Positions 40,367 to 49,578 of a stretch of DNA of 64,000 nt are shown piece after piece (the stretch's first letter is position 1; each line of letters opens with the position of its first letter). Made by a program: the position numbers and the translations under genes. A model generated the notes under the pieces. The model was not told the origin of the DNA, did no database searches, and saw only the letters and a program-made list of their open reading frames with translations. Origin of the DNA: Chitinophagaceae bacterium PMP191F (GTDB lineage Bacteria > Bacteroidota > Bacteroidia > Chitinophagales > Chitinophagaceae); assembly GCA_001302245.1 (NCBI GenBank), contig LGYU01000012.1, positions 99,194 through 163,193 on the forward strand, given 5' to 3'.

Positions 40367-42115
40367 TCAGCGAGGGGCATAAATTGCTTCCAGCGCATTG
40401 GCCAGGTATACAAGCGGCGCATTCCAGTTAATGGCAATTTCATTGCTGGCATACGAACAATCAATATCCTGGTAGCAGGTTTCCGGCTCTGTAAAATCGT
40501 AATGACAATGATCCTGTCTTCCGGGGTTGGGGCCACCGGCCAGCAAACCGGGCACAGGCGCATCAATACCATCAGCTACTGAAATACGGTGATGGGGGTG
40601 TAGTGTACTTTTGCTCCCGATGCCTGTTACAAAACAATAACCTGTAGCATTGCGCCCTAACAGGTAATCCAGGTTAGAAAGTGCCGCATTTACATATTGT
40701 TCTTTTTTGGTATAGATCCATGCATTGATCAGCAATATTCCCTGGTTGGCAGCCAGCGAATTGCTTCCCCAGAAAAAATCACGACGACTTTGACCCATGA
40801 TGGTTTGAAAAGCCTTATTGCCTCCATTGCTGATGAGCGCATCTGCCATCGTAATGATTTTCTGACGACATTCTTCTGCCAGCATAATTGTTTGCGGAGA
40901 TAATGTTTTAGTGCAACGGACCAATGTGTAATAGCCCATCATGCGTACATCATTCCAGCTAGGTATATTGACCAGTGAACTGCGTTGTGCCAGTAGTACA
41001 GAGTCGTAGCTATTGTTGCCGGTAGTGACCAGCAGTTCTGCAGCAGCCCAATACCATTCATCACTGAAATTCCGATCACCATATCCGCCGGTGGTGACCG
41101 GAATGGGAAATCGTTTGTTTATACTATCCTGGTCATACGCCATGGCAGGATGTTTCAATGCCCATTGCCATGCCTTATTTGCAGCAGCCAGACAGCTATC
41201 ACTCAGTCCGGGACATTGTTTGCTGAACTTTTTAAAAATGCGCGCAGCCTGTGCAGTTACGGCAGCGAAATCCAGAGTGGAAGCCGTTCCTTTTTGTACT
41301 ACGTATCGCGGCACTTTGGTTACACCCGGCATTACCATGCCATCAAAACCTGCATTGGTACATTTATTATAAACGCCTCCATCATAAGGATCCTGCATGG
41401 TCAGCATCCAGCGCAGATTTACCAGTATTTCGTCCAGCAGATCTGGTAACCCGTTATTACTCTCTGGAATATTGGTACGCAGTGTATCGAAATAAGGGGA
41501 AAAATCTTCATACGCCGATAATAGTGTGCCTGTGGTAATACCGCTGTTGACAATGTATTTATTATAATCACCGGCATCATACCAGCCTCCGGGCGTGGAA
41601 ATGATTGTTCCGGCAGGTCTTTGTACAGTAGCCGCAGCGGGATGTATCAACACAGTTGTATCCGGATGCCCTGCAGCACGGGCCCACTTGCCTGCATACT
41701 TTTTATCTAAAGGCTCAGATACACGCTGGTAATAAAATCCTTTAAGTGATGCAACCGCTACTGCATGTTGTACATGAGCAGCAATGGTAAATACATACGA
41801 GGCCCCCACACCGGGTACTGTAATGATATATTGTCCCGTTTTTTGCAACGTACTGAAATCAGCAATGCGTGTAATTGTAGCAGAATAAGCAGATTGTTGT
41901 TGTTCACCCAATGTACCCATGAATACCGTATCCCGTTTTGCAGCAGAAAGAATATAAAATTGCCGGGCAATGGTAGCTCCTGTCACAACAGCAATTTTAG
42001 GAGCTTTCGGATAAAAGCCCAGTTGATTGAGCACAATGCGTTGCTCCCCTCCAGCCCATACATACTGTGCCAGCAAAATAAGAACCGGTAAAAAGATCTT
42101 TGTTCTGTTACCCAT
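40367..42115 (-). CDS. GH9 family glycoside hydrolase (endoglucanase or endo-xyloglucanase)
   Basis: Encodes 582 residues. A signal peptide (MGNRTKIFLPVLILLAQYVWA) is followed by the Ig-like CelD_N domain (about 26-115, with RIVLNQLGFYPKAPKIAVV) and the (alpha/alpha)6 GH9 catalytic domain. The catalytic bases Asp180 and Asp183 lie in GGWYDAGDYNKY, and the acid Glu559 in SYASNEIAINWNAPL. HPHHRISVADG near residue 505 is the conserved histidine motif. There is no lipobox and no T9SS tail. GH9 enzymes hydrolyse internal beta-1,4-glucan bonds. In this PUL it would cut imported xyloglucan or mixed glucan fragments. It is the last gene of the cluster, 43 bases after GH2. Confidence 0.95.
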   Translation of the reverse strand: MGNRTKIFLPVLILLAQYVWAGGEQRIVLNQLGFYPKAPKIAVVTGATIARQFYILSAAKRDTVFMGTLGEQQQSAYSATITRIADFSTLQKTGQYIITVPGVGASYVFTIAAHVQHAVAVASLKGFYYQRVSEPLDKKYAGKWARAAGHPDTTVLIHPAAATVQRPAGTIISTPGGWYDAGDYNKYIVNSGITTGTLLSAYEDFSPYFDTLRTNIPESNNGLPDLLDEILVNLRWMLTMQDPYDGGVYNKCTNAGFDGMVMPGVTKVPRYVVQKGTASTLDFAAVTAQAARIFKKFSKQCPGLSDSCLAAANKAWQWALKHPAMAYDQDSINKRFPIPVTTGGYGDRNFSDEWYWAAAELLVTTGNNSYDSVLLAQRSSLVNIPSWNDVRMMGYYTLVRCTKTLSPQTIMLAEECRQKIITMADALISNGGNKAFQTIMGQSRRDFFWGSNSLAANQGILLINAWIYTKKEQYVNAALSNLDYLLGRNATGYCFVTGIGSKSTLHPHHRISVADGIDAPVPGLLAGGPNPGRQDHCHYDFTEPETCYQDIDCSYASNEIAINWNAPLVYLANALEAIYAPR

Positions 42116-42158
42116 AAACAGGCGATTGTATTACAAACCTATATTGTTTAACGGAAGC

Positions 42159-44591
42159 TTACCGTGCAATAACATTGATGGCTGCACTGCGTAATCCTTT
42201 TGCTGATGCTGAAAGACGAATAGTTCCTGCCGTTGGTTTTGACTGCACAATTACCAGGCAACGCCCGTTGAATGCTTTACGGTAATTTGCTTTGAATGAT
42301 TCATGACTGGTTTGGAGTCCATTGTCTACCCCTGCTATTATGCCTGGCCCGGTTACTGTAAATTGTACCAGATCAGCGGCGTCTGGTATTGTATTGCCAT
42401 CTTTATCAATTACAGTAACGGTTACAAATGAAAGATCATTACCGTCTGCTTTTATAGTACTACGATCTGGTTGCAGTACAATTGCTGCCGGCTTTCCCGC
42501 AGTACGGATCGTTTTTGTAAGTATAGTTCGACCATTTTTTCTTGATACAACTTTCAGTTCACCTGGTATATATGGCACGCTCCATTGTACATGTAAATCA
42601 TCATGCTCTTTTTTCCGGATGCCCATTGTTTTTCCATTCAGGTATAGTTCTGTTTCATCGGCATTATTGTAATATGCCCATACATCTACCGTATCGCCTG
42701 TTTTCCAATTCCAATGCGGAAATACGTGCAATACAGGTTTATCGGTCCACTCGCTCTGGTACATATAATATACATCTTTTGGGAAACCAGCCAGGTCTAT
42801 GATACCAAAATAAGAACTGCGTGCGGGCCAGTTGTACGGCGTGGGTTCTCCCAGGTAATCCCAACCTGTCCAGATATACATACCTGATAGGAAGTCATGT
42901 TTTTTTATAATCTTCCAGGTTGCTTCGTGTGTTGAACCCCATGGCGTGCGGCAATTGTCATACGCAGAACAGGTAAGATCTGCATTACCCGTAGTAAAAG
43001 GTTTATCCCATTTTTCGGGCCATATCCGCACGGAATCCGCAGGCAGATCATAATGTCCGCGTGTCTGCAATGCGGAAGTAGTTTCTGTAGCGATGAATTT
43101 TTTGCCGGGAAACCGGGTATGAAATGTGGCGAAATTATTGTGTTCGTAATTGTAACCGATCAGATCAAACACGCCTGATCTGATCAATGGATTGTCAGGA
43201 TAAGGACTGTTGAAAGCCCCCGTAACAGGTCGGGTGGTATCTAATGAACGTACTATTGCTGCCAGTTCACGTGCAATGGCGGTACCAGAACTATCTTTTT
43301 TATCCCATTGTTCGTTGATCTCGTTGCCAATACTCCAGATAAATACTGAAGGATGATTCCTGTCCCGCAGTAACTGATCACGCAGATCGTGCGCATGCCA
43401 TTCATCCCAGTTCAGGTGATAATCGTAAGGATTTTTCTGGATCTTCCACATGTCAAAGGCTTCATCCATTACAATAAAGCCCATTTTATCGCACAGGTCA
43501 AGCAGTTCGGGTGCAGGCGGATTATGTGAAGTACGGATGCCATTACATCCCATTTGTTTCAGCATTTGCAATTGTCTTTCCAATGCACGGGTATTCATTG
43601 CTGATCCCAGGCTTCCAAGATCGTGATGATTGCAGACACCCAGTATCTTTACCGGTTCTCCATTCAGTGAAAACCCTTTGTCGGCATCGAAATCAAAATA
43701 CCGTATCCCCAGCATGGTTTCATAACGATCCGTTACCAGGTTATTGACCTTTACCAGTGATATTGCTTTGTATAAATAAGGCTGCTGTACCGACCACAGA
43801 TGCGGATTCTTTATCCGGAACACCTGTTGAACCTGTGTGGTATCATTTTTTCCTGCTGCACGCTGAATAGTTGCTGACGCTATTGCTTTTCCCTGTGCAT
43901 CATAAAGAATAGTGGTAAGTGTATATTGTTCAACTGCTGTTGCTGTATTTCTGACAGTGGTGGTAACATTAACTATAGCCTGTTGTTTGCTGACCTGCGG
44001 TGTAACAATATGCGTACCCCATTGATCAATGGCAGTTTTTCCCGTAATGGTTAGCCATACGTTGCGATAAATGCCTGATCCGGAATACCAGCGTGAATTA
44101 GGTTGTGCATCATTGCCAACTTTTACGGCAATTACGTTCGGTATGCTTCCATACAGCAGCCAGGGTGTTAATTCATACCGGAAAGAAATGTATCCATTAG
44201 GACGTTTGCCCAGATAATGTCCGTTTACCCAGATCTCACTGTTACAATATACACCATCCAGTTCCAGGAAAACCTGTCTGCCTTTCTGTGTCAGCGGCAA
44301 TGTAAATTTTTTTCTATACCATCCTACACCGCCGGGCAAAGCACCTCCGCCTGTTGTTGCCGGATTTTTTTCATCAAAAGCTCCTTCTATGCTCCAGTCA
44401 TGTGGTACATTCAGCAAACGCCACGCAGCATCGTCAAAGCCTGGTTGTTCCGCATCCTGTACATTGCCCAGGTGAAATTTCCAGTTGTCGTTAAAATTAT
44501 TGCGCCGTTGTGTAAACTGTTGCGCTGTCACTGAAGAAAAACCTGCCAGTAATACCAGCAGGCTACATAACATGACTACATTTTTTGCCAT
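42159..44591 (-). CDS. GH2 family glycoside hydrolase, probable beta-galactosidase
   Basis: Encodes 810 residues. After a signal peptide (about 1-24) come the sugar-binding jelly roll (NDNWKFHLGNV, VPHDWSIEGAF, GGVGWYRKKFTL), the Ig-like domain, and the TIM barrel with the acid/base Glu424 in WSIGNEINEQ and nucleophile Glu503 in FIATETTSAL. GIRTSHNPPAPELLDLCD is the classic GH2 site. The C-terminal DUF4982-type and Ig/invasin-like domains (about 610-810) are usual in Bacteroidota beta-galactosidases. It is probably periplasmic. In a xyloglucan PUL it would remove galactose from side chains. It starts 31 bases after the clan GH-A-like gene. Confidence 0.95.
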   Translation of the reverse strand: MAKNVVMLCSLLVLLAGFSSVTAQQFTQRRNNFNDNWKFHLGNVQDAEQPGFDDAAWRLLNVPHDWSIEGAFDEKNPATTGGGALPGGVGWYRKKFTLPLTQKGRQVFLELDGVYCNSEIWVNGHYLGKRPNGYISFRYELTPWLLYGSIPNVIAVKVGNDAQPNSRWYSGSGIYRNVWLTITGKTAIDQWGTHIVTPQVSKQQAIVNVTTTVRNTATAVEQYTLTTILYDAQGKAIASATIQRAAGKNDTTQVQQVFRIKNPHLWSVQQPYLYKAISLVKVNNLVTDRYETMLGIRYFDFDADKGFSLNGEPVKILGVCNHHDLGSLGSAMNTRALERQLQMLKQMGCNGIRTSHNPPAPELLDLCDKMGFIVMDEAFDMWKIQKNPYDYHLNWDEWHAHDLRDQLLRDRNHPSVFIWSIGNEINEQWDKKDSSGTAIARELAAIVRSLDTTRPVTGAFNSPYPDNPLIRSGVFDLIGYNYEHNNFATFHTRFPGKKFIATETTSALQTRGHYDLPADSVRIWPEKWDKPFTTGNADLTCSAYDNCRTPWGSTHEATWKIIKKHDFLSGMYIWTGWDYLGEPTPYNWPARSSYFGIIDLAGFPKDVYYMYQSEWTDKPVLHVFPHWNWKTGDTVDVWAYYNNADETELYLNGKTMGIRKKEHDDLHVQWSVPYIPGELKVVSRKNGRTILTKTIRTAGKPAAIVLQPDRSTIKADGNDLSFVTVTVIDKDGNTIPDAADLVQFTVTGPGIIAGVDNGLQTSHESFKANYRKAFNGRCLVIVQSKPTAGTIRLSASAKGLRSAAINVIAR

Positions 44592-44622
44592 ATTAGCTAT
44601 TTAATAAAATATTGCTGCCTGT

Positions 44623-46554
44623 TTATTGCACCACCAGCTTTTTTACTGTGGCTCCTTTATTACCCGTTACCTGTAACAAATACAAACCTCTTTTCAGATA
44701 CCTGTTGATGGTTAATGTACGTATATTTTTTACTGCTGTTGATGTTATCAACTGACCATTTGCCTGAAATAATTTTACCTGCAATACATCTGCCGGAGAA
44801 AACCCATTGAATACAACGGAAAAATTACCGGTCACCGATGGATTGGGCATTACCTGTACCATTTTATTATCAGGATCAAGATCTACAGTAGCTGTTACAC
44901 TGCTTTTTTCTACCAGCATAAAAACAGCAGCCCGCGCAGGTAGGTTCACACGTACATCATTACCAGCCTGAGCAGCATTTGCTTTTATATCAGTGTATGC
45001 AGCAGGTCCACCGGCAGTTCCTGCAGGGCCAATATCATTCACCAGTACCTTCCGGGAAAATTCACCATTGTCATTACTACCCGTCAGTGTGTACCAGTAA
45101 TAGCGATCGCCGGGATAAAAATCCTGGAAGTTAATCTTTACCACCTGTGCCGTATTGCCTTTGTTTACCAGCACCACGCCTGCCTGTCCTGATGTAAATG
45201 TTGATGCATAGGCCACCACATCAGTGCTACCCGATACAGTGGCTGCAACCATCTGGTCGCCAAAAAACTTCTGGAAATAATACATATGATAAAATACGGG
45301 GCGTGGTGTCCACTTTGCAATACCATCAGGTTCATCGCCCATACTGAACATGCCATGGTCGTTACCATTATCCCATCCATTGGCAAGATCCCAACGGGTT
45401 GCTTCGCCATATTTATTACGGATCAACTCTCCCAACACCAGGTCGGCGTGTAAACCATTGATATGTGATACCATTTGTTTTGACCCTACCGCAAAAATAT
45501 TCCACTCTGTTAAGGCTATTGGTTTTAACTCAACACCTCCAGCCGTAGTAGTTGTTTTCATATAATTCATCATGTTGGTCGTTTCTGTTGCGGCAGAATT
45601 TAAAATATTACTTGCAGTAGAATTCTCGTTGTAAGGGGTGTAATAAGAATGTATAATATAGAAGTCCGCATAATTACCCGCTTTGGAAAAATATCCGGAG
45701 TTCCAGTTACGGTCTATAGTATTGTATGAATAAGTTGCTTCTGACTGGATCAGTTGTGCCCCGATTTTTATAACGGCACCTGTTTCAGCCGCGGCTTTAC
45801 GCATGGAATCGGCAAATATTTTAAAATGCTGCCCGTACAATTCTCCTGAAATATATTCCGGTTGACCGTCTTTATTCTTCGTAACATCAATACGATAACC
45901 TGCTTCCCATGAACCTGCAGATTCGTTACCGATCTCCCAGAATTTTGTACGCCCGTTATCGTACCGCACCCATTCGGCGGCCATGTGTGCGGCTGCCTGT
46001 ACAGGGTTATTGCCCGTTCCGTAACGTGCATAAGCATAATTAATGGTGATGATACCTGTACTTCCTGTTTGCTGCAACATACTGTAGTAACTGGCTACAG
46101 ACATAGTCCAACCGGCGGTATTTTTTCCATACCAGTACCCTGCTTTTGTTTTTGTACCACTGGCATCCATTAATGAATCCGGTGCATCTGCAGGAGGTTG
46201 TCCATCAGCGGCATTAAAAAAATAAACATCACTGAGGCTGCCACCCGGAGCCCGGATAAGGTTGGGGGAAAGATTTTTAATATTGTTCAGCAATCCTGTT
46301 TCTGTAACCACTTGCGTCATATAAGGATTGCAATTGTTACCAAACAGGTAACGGGAAACTTTGTTGATCACTGTACCCGTATTAACTGTAACCGTAGTTT
46401 GCACTGTACCTGATGGCTTGACCACGTCAGTATATACCGGTGCCGTAATATTCTTAGGCTGCCAGTCAGCAAGAAAAAAACCGGCATCCTGTGCCCGTAA
46501 TTCCGGCACCTGTAATACCAGTGAAATGCATACATAAGTAATTCGATACCTCAT
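44623..46554 (-). CDS. Clan GH-A-like glycoside hydrolase with T9SS type A sorting domain
   Basis: Encodes 643 residues from ATG 46554, chosen for the signal peptide MRYRITYVCISLVLQVPELRAQ; the upstream frame crosses a strong intercistronic hairpin. A TIM-barrel enzyme of clan GH-A type is indicated by NLIRAPGGSLSDVYFF, acid/base Glu211 in FWEIGNESAGS, and nucleophile Glu350 in ALTEWNIFA. The pattern lies between GH51-type arabinofuranosidases and GH44-type endo-glucanases, and I cannot assign the family. After a beta-sandwich, the last 75 residues (VQVMPNPSVTGNFSVVF, RGLYLLQVTGNKGATVKKLVVQ) are a clear type A CTD. The enzyme would therefore be exported through SprA to the surface, fitting an endo-acting enzyme that cuts polysaccharide outside the cell. 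Confidence 0.85.
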   Translation of the reverse strand: MRYRITYVCISLVLQVPELRAQDAGFFLADWQPKNITAPVYTDVVKPSGTVQTTVTVNTGTVINKVSRYLFGNNCNPYMTQVVTETGLLNNIKNLSPNLIRAPGGSLSDVYFFNAADGQPPADAPDSLMDASGTKTKAGYWYGKNTAGWTMSVASYYSMLQQTGSTGIITINYAYARYGTGNNPVQAAAHMAAEWVRYDNGRTKFWEIGNESAGSWEAGYRIDVTKNKDGQPEYISGELYGQHFKIFADSMRKAAAETGAVIKIGAQLIQSEATYSYNTIDRNWNSGYFSKAGNYADFYIIHSYYTPYNENSTASNILNSAATETTNMMNYMKTTTTAGGVELKPIALTEWNIFAVGSKQMVSHINGLHADLVLGELIRNKYGEATRWDLANGWDNGNDHGMFSMGDEPDGIAKWTPRPVFYHMYYFQKFFGDQMVAATVSGSTDVVAYASTFTSGQAGVVLVNKGNTAQVVKINFQDFYPGDRYYWYTLTGSNDNGEFSRKVLVNDIGPAGTAGGPAAYTDIKANAAQAGNDVRVNLPARAAVFMLVEKSSVTATVDLDPDNKMVQVMPNPSVTGNFSVVFNGFSPADVLQVKLFQANGQLITSTAVKNIRTLTINRYLKRGLYLLQVTGNKGATVKKLVVQ

Positions 46555-46573
46555 GTTACGGAAATGTTTAAAT

Positions 46574-46619
46574 ACCTGCAGTTCCTGCTTCCAGCAACGG
46601 AAGCAGGAATGATGCAGGT
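46574..46619. other. Intercistronic stem-loop inside the PUL operon
   Basis: Nested perfect stems: ACCTGCA/TGCAGGT (7 bp) enclosing CCTGCTTCC/GGAAGCAGG (9 bp) around AGCAAC. It lies 20 bases upstream of the clan GH-A-like gene in the 136-base gap after the glycan-binding-protein gene. With no T tract it is more likely an mRNA stability or processing element than a terminator. Confidence 0.6.
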
Positions 46620-46690
46620 CTGCAAATACCACTTTCAGTAAGCCAAAATCCATCTACTATTGAAAGCTTGCTTGCAAAAAATATGAGATG

Positions 46691-47905
46691 TTATTGTAAT
46701 TTAATCACCTTAATATTATCTATAGCCATATCCAGTTCTGCCAGTGGGGTGCCGGTATCATTTACAAACATCATTTTTACCACTTCATCAATATTACCCA
46801 GTAATGCATTCAGACTTGCTACACTACTACCGGCACCATTGGTACCATTATTGTCTTTTGCTTTAAACTGGCTCAATGGTATAGTAACTGTATTCCAGCC
46901 ACTGGTAGTAAAATTTGCCTTTTGTTTCCACGGTTCAAATCTGTACATGTATTGCCAGTTATCATCCGGCATAGGACCAATATACAGGCAACCGGTACTG
47001 AGAGGCTGTTTAACATACACATCAAACTTCATTACATAAGCAGCAATGGGATCGTTTAGATTGGCTGCAGGCACCCAATCTGCATGATTGGTGATCACTC
47101 CTCTTTTTCCATTATACCAATCCCACGCATTAGCACCAACATCGCTTTGTCTGAGATGCGCATAGCTACCGGTAGCTCCGGGAAAAGCAGTGGCGTCAGA
47201 TTCAATGGAACATCCCCAGCTGAAGGTGTTGACATTATCAAAATTGCACAACACCCCTGTAGTAAAATCTCCAAAAGGGAATGCTGACGTACCTGTTCCA
47301 TACCGGTTACTGACAGATATCTTTCCGCCGTTGGTAATGCCTGTAGGTACAGTTACCTGCAAAGTGGTACCCGATGCGTTGGTGACAATGCCGGAGGTTA
47401 CGGTTTTATTCCCGGGAAAAGTGACCTTATCTATATAAAAGAAATTGTTTCCACTGATGATCACAGTAGCGCCACCCGCTGCATTTTCATGTGACATGGC
47501 AGTAATTATTGGTGGTGGTGGCACAATTGGAAAACTATAAGTAACCTCACCATGAGCAGTTACTACCCTTACAGTATTGAGTTTGGTCTGGTCAAGATTG
47601 GCAAACGGCATATCTGCTGGTATGGTTACCACCATACTTGCGTCTGAAAACAGTGCTGAATTAAATGGAGAAGGATATCCGTTGAAATATACTTCCCGTG
47701 CTGAGGCCAGGTTGGAACCCTGGATCACTACAGTTTGTCCGGGACCAGCAACAGTAAGTGTAGAATCATTGGGAGCAGGGCTGATAGCACGCAGCCTGGT
47801 AATGGCAGGTGCGCCTTCATTGTTTTTTTTACAGGCATACAGGCACAGAATGCAAAGCACCAGCCACCCGTACAATCCCGCTTTACGTAAACGATATGTT
47901 TGCAT
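46691..47905 (-). CDS. Surface glycan-binding lipoprotein with TIG domains (SGBP-B-like)
   Basis: Encodes 404 residues. A signal peptide ends at the lipobox LCLYAC with Cys25, then KKNNEG. Two IPT/TIG folds follow: AISPAPNDSTLTVAGPGQTVVIQG with REVYFNG (about 40-130), and PPIITAMSHENAAGGATVIISG (about 131-215). The C-terminal domain (about 220-404, with FDNVNTFSWGC and WNTVTIPLSQFK) resembles the xyloglucan-binding domain of Bacteroides SGBP-B. Such proteins sit on the outer surface next to SusD and capture polysaccharide. The gene follows SusD by 20 bases in the same operon, the usual place. The role is well supported; the ligand is inferred. Confidence 0.88.
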   Translation of the reverse strand: MQTYRLRKAGLYGWLVLCILCLYACKKNNEGAPAITRLRAISPAPNDSTLTVAGPGQTVVIQGSNLASAREVYFNGYPSPFNSALFSDASMVVTIPADMPFANLDQTKLNTVRVVTAHGEVTYSFPIVPPPPIITAMSHENAAGGATVIISGNNFFYIDKVTFPGNKTVTSGIVTNASGTTLQVTVPTGITNGGKISVSNRYGTGTSAFPFGDFTTGVLCNFDNVNTFSWGCSIESDATAFPGATGSYAHLRQSDVGANAWDWYNGKRGVITNHADWVPAANLNDPIAAYVMKFDVYVKQPLSTGCLYIGPMPDDNWQYMYRFEPWKQKANFTTSGWNTVTIPLSQFKAKDNNGTNGAGSSVASLNALLGNIDEVVKMMFVNDTGTPLAELDMAIDNIKVIKLQ

Positions 47906-47925
47906 GATAATTTGAATTAATGTGA

Positions 47926-49554
47926 TTAATCCTTGATCTTGCTGAAATCAAAAGCTACCGGTTCTTTAGCCAGGTTAGGTGCTTTTACCAGTTCAGCCTC
48001 CGGCAATGGCAGATATATTGTCTGGTCTGTTACCGGATAAACAATGGTATTATAGGTTACCGTATACTGACGCGGTGATTCCGTACCTGTATTATGCGTC
48101 AATGTATATGCGCCCTTATCTTGCGCATTGATTATACTCTTAGCCTTTGTTGGGTTAAAATAATATAAACGCAACAGGTCGTACCAGTACTTTCCTTCAA
48201 ATACAGTTTCAATACGCTGTTCCTGGAATATGTCATCAAAAGTAATGGAAGTGGCAGGTGTTACACCAGGCATGGCTCGCTGACGTACCGCGTTGTAATA
48301 TTTTAATGCTTCCGCATCGGAGGTAGACGGAGAATTGCCCAGGATAGCTTCCGCATAGATCAGGTACACTTCTGCCAGGCGTAACATATAGGTGTTGATG
48401 TATTCGCACATTTCACTTCCTTTACCACCGTTATCAGCTACAGAGCCTATGATGTATTTTTTTGTATTGGCAATTTCGTTTGCAGTATAATGGTATCCTC
48501 CCAGGTCTTTTCGTATCTCCGGGTAAAAATCATCATTGAACATAAAAGTAGCCTTTCGCCTGTTGGAATCTGCCGGATGATCTATGTAGTATTTGATGAG
48601 GTTGGCAGAACAGCCATGTGCAGCGCCCCATCCATCCCAGCTTCCAGTAATATCTCCGTTACGTGCCATGTATGCCTGGAAAGAATTGTTGATACCCCAG
48701 GGATCTTTGATAGGCATCCATTGCAGCGAGAATAAGCTTTCCGGATTGTTGTGAGAGCTGTTATGATTGGCGCTCTTAAACAGATCAGCATAATTCTTTT
48801 CAATCTGGTTGGGGCTGTTATGACAAACATCTGCCGCCAGTAATTTAGCACTGTCCAGGTCCGATTGTTTGCGTGTGCCAGTGCTGTTCAATCCTGCACG
48901 TGTCAGGTACATACGCGCCAGCATACCTTCTGCTGAATATTTTGTAAGTCTTCCATCCTGGAAAGCAGTAGCAGGAAGATTTTTTGCAGCATAGGTCAGA
49001 TCCATAATAATAAACTGCCATACACTTTCAATAGTGTTCCTGGTGATACTCAGGTCTGCCATCTGCGTTGAATTGTCATAAATAATGGGTACTGCTCCCC
49101 AGTTGCTTACCAGGTAGTAATATCCCATTGCACGCATGAACCTGCATTCTGCTATAGCTCCGTTTTTTACACTTTGGTCTACAGCCGTTGCATTGTTCTT
49201 GATATTGAGCATGGTCTGGTTACTCTGCGCTATGATCTTGTAAAAGGATTTGTAGGCAGGCAATAATGTATTGACATCTGTAGATGCCACTGCAAATTTG
49301 TAAAAAGGGTCCCTGTCGTTGGAGATCATATTACCCCCGCGGGCATCACCAAAAGACAACGCAGCTTTATCGTTATAATCAAACCACACAATGTTGTACA
49401 GGGGGGCAGTGCCTGCACGTACCTGTTCTGCTGTCTGGTAAAATACTTCAGCAATCAACTGGTCCTGTGGTGGTCTGTCAAGGAAATCTTTTTTGCAGCC
49501 TTCTAACACCGTAAGTGTTATCAATGCAACCAGAATGGTGAAAAACGATTTCAT
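47926..49554 (-). CDS. SusD/RagB family outer-membrane glycan-binding lipoprotein
   Basis: Encodes 542 residues. The lipobox LTVLEGC gives Cys20, followed by KKDFLDRPPQDQLIAEVFYQT, the standard SusD opening. Helical TPR-like repeats and the C-terminal RQRAMPGV, FDDIFQEQRIETVFEGKYWYDLLRLY and YLPLPEAELVKAPNL segments confirm the family. SusD caps the SusC barrel and opens like a lid to admit oligosaccharides. It starts 24 bases after susC, the normal pairing. Confidence 0.97.
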   Translation of the reverse strand: MKSFFTILVALITLTVLEGCKKDFLDRPPQDQLIAEVFYQTAEQVRAGTAPLYNIVWFDYNDKAALSFGDARGGNMISNDRDPFYKFAVASTDVNTLLPAYKSFYKIIAQSNQTMLNIKNNATAVDQSVKNGAIAECRFMRAMGYYYLVSNWGAVPIIYDNSTQMADLSITRNTIESVWQFIIMDLTYAAKNLPATAFQDGRLTKYSAEGMLARMYLTRAGLNSTGTRKQSDLDSAKLLAADVCHNSPNQIEKNYADLFKSANHNSSHNNPESLFSLQWMPIKDPWGINNSFQAYMARNGDITGSWDGWGAAHGCSANLIKYYIDHPADSNRRKATFMFNDDFYPEIRKDLGGYHYTANEIANTKKYIIGSVADNGGKGSEMCEYINTYMLRLAEVYLIYAEAILGNSPSTSDAEALKYYNAVRQRAMPGVTPATSITFDDIFQEQRIETVFEGKYWYDLLRLYYFNPTKAKSIINAQDKGAYTLTHNTGTESPRQYTVTYNTIVYPVTDQTIYLPLPEAELVKAPNLAKEPVAFDFSKIKD

Positions 49555-49578
49555 ATTAAAAAATTTAATAGTTAATGG

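Noticed and set aside
46555..46653. Longer start for the clan GH-A-like enzyme
   Set aside because: The 33 added residues are Cys- and His-rich, would hide the signal peptide internally and run through the intercistronic stem-loop.
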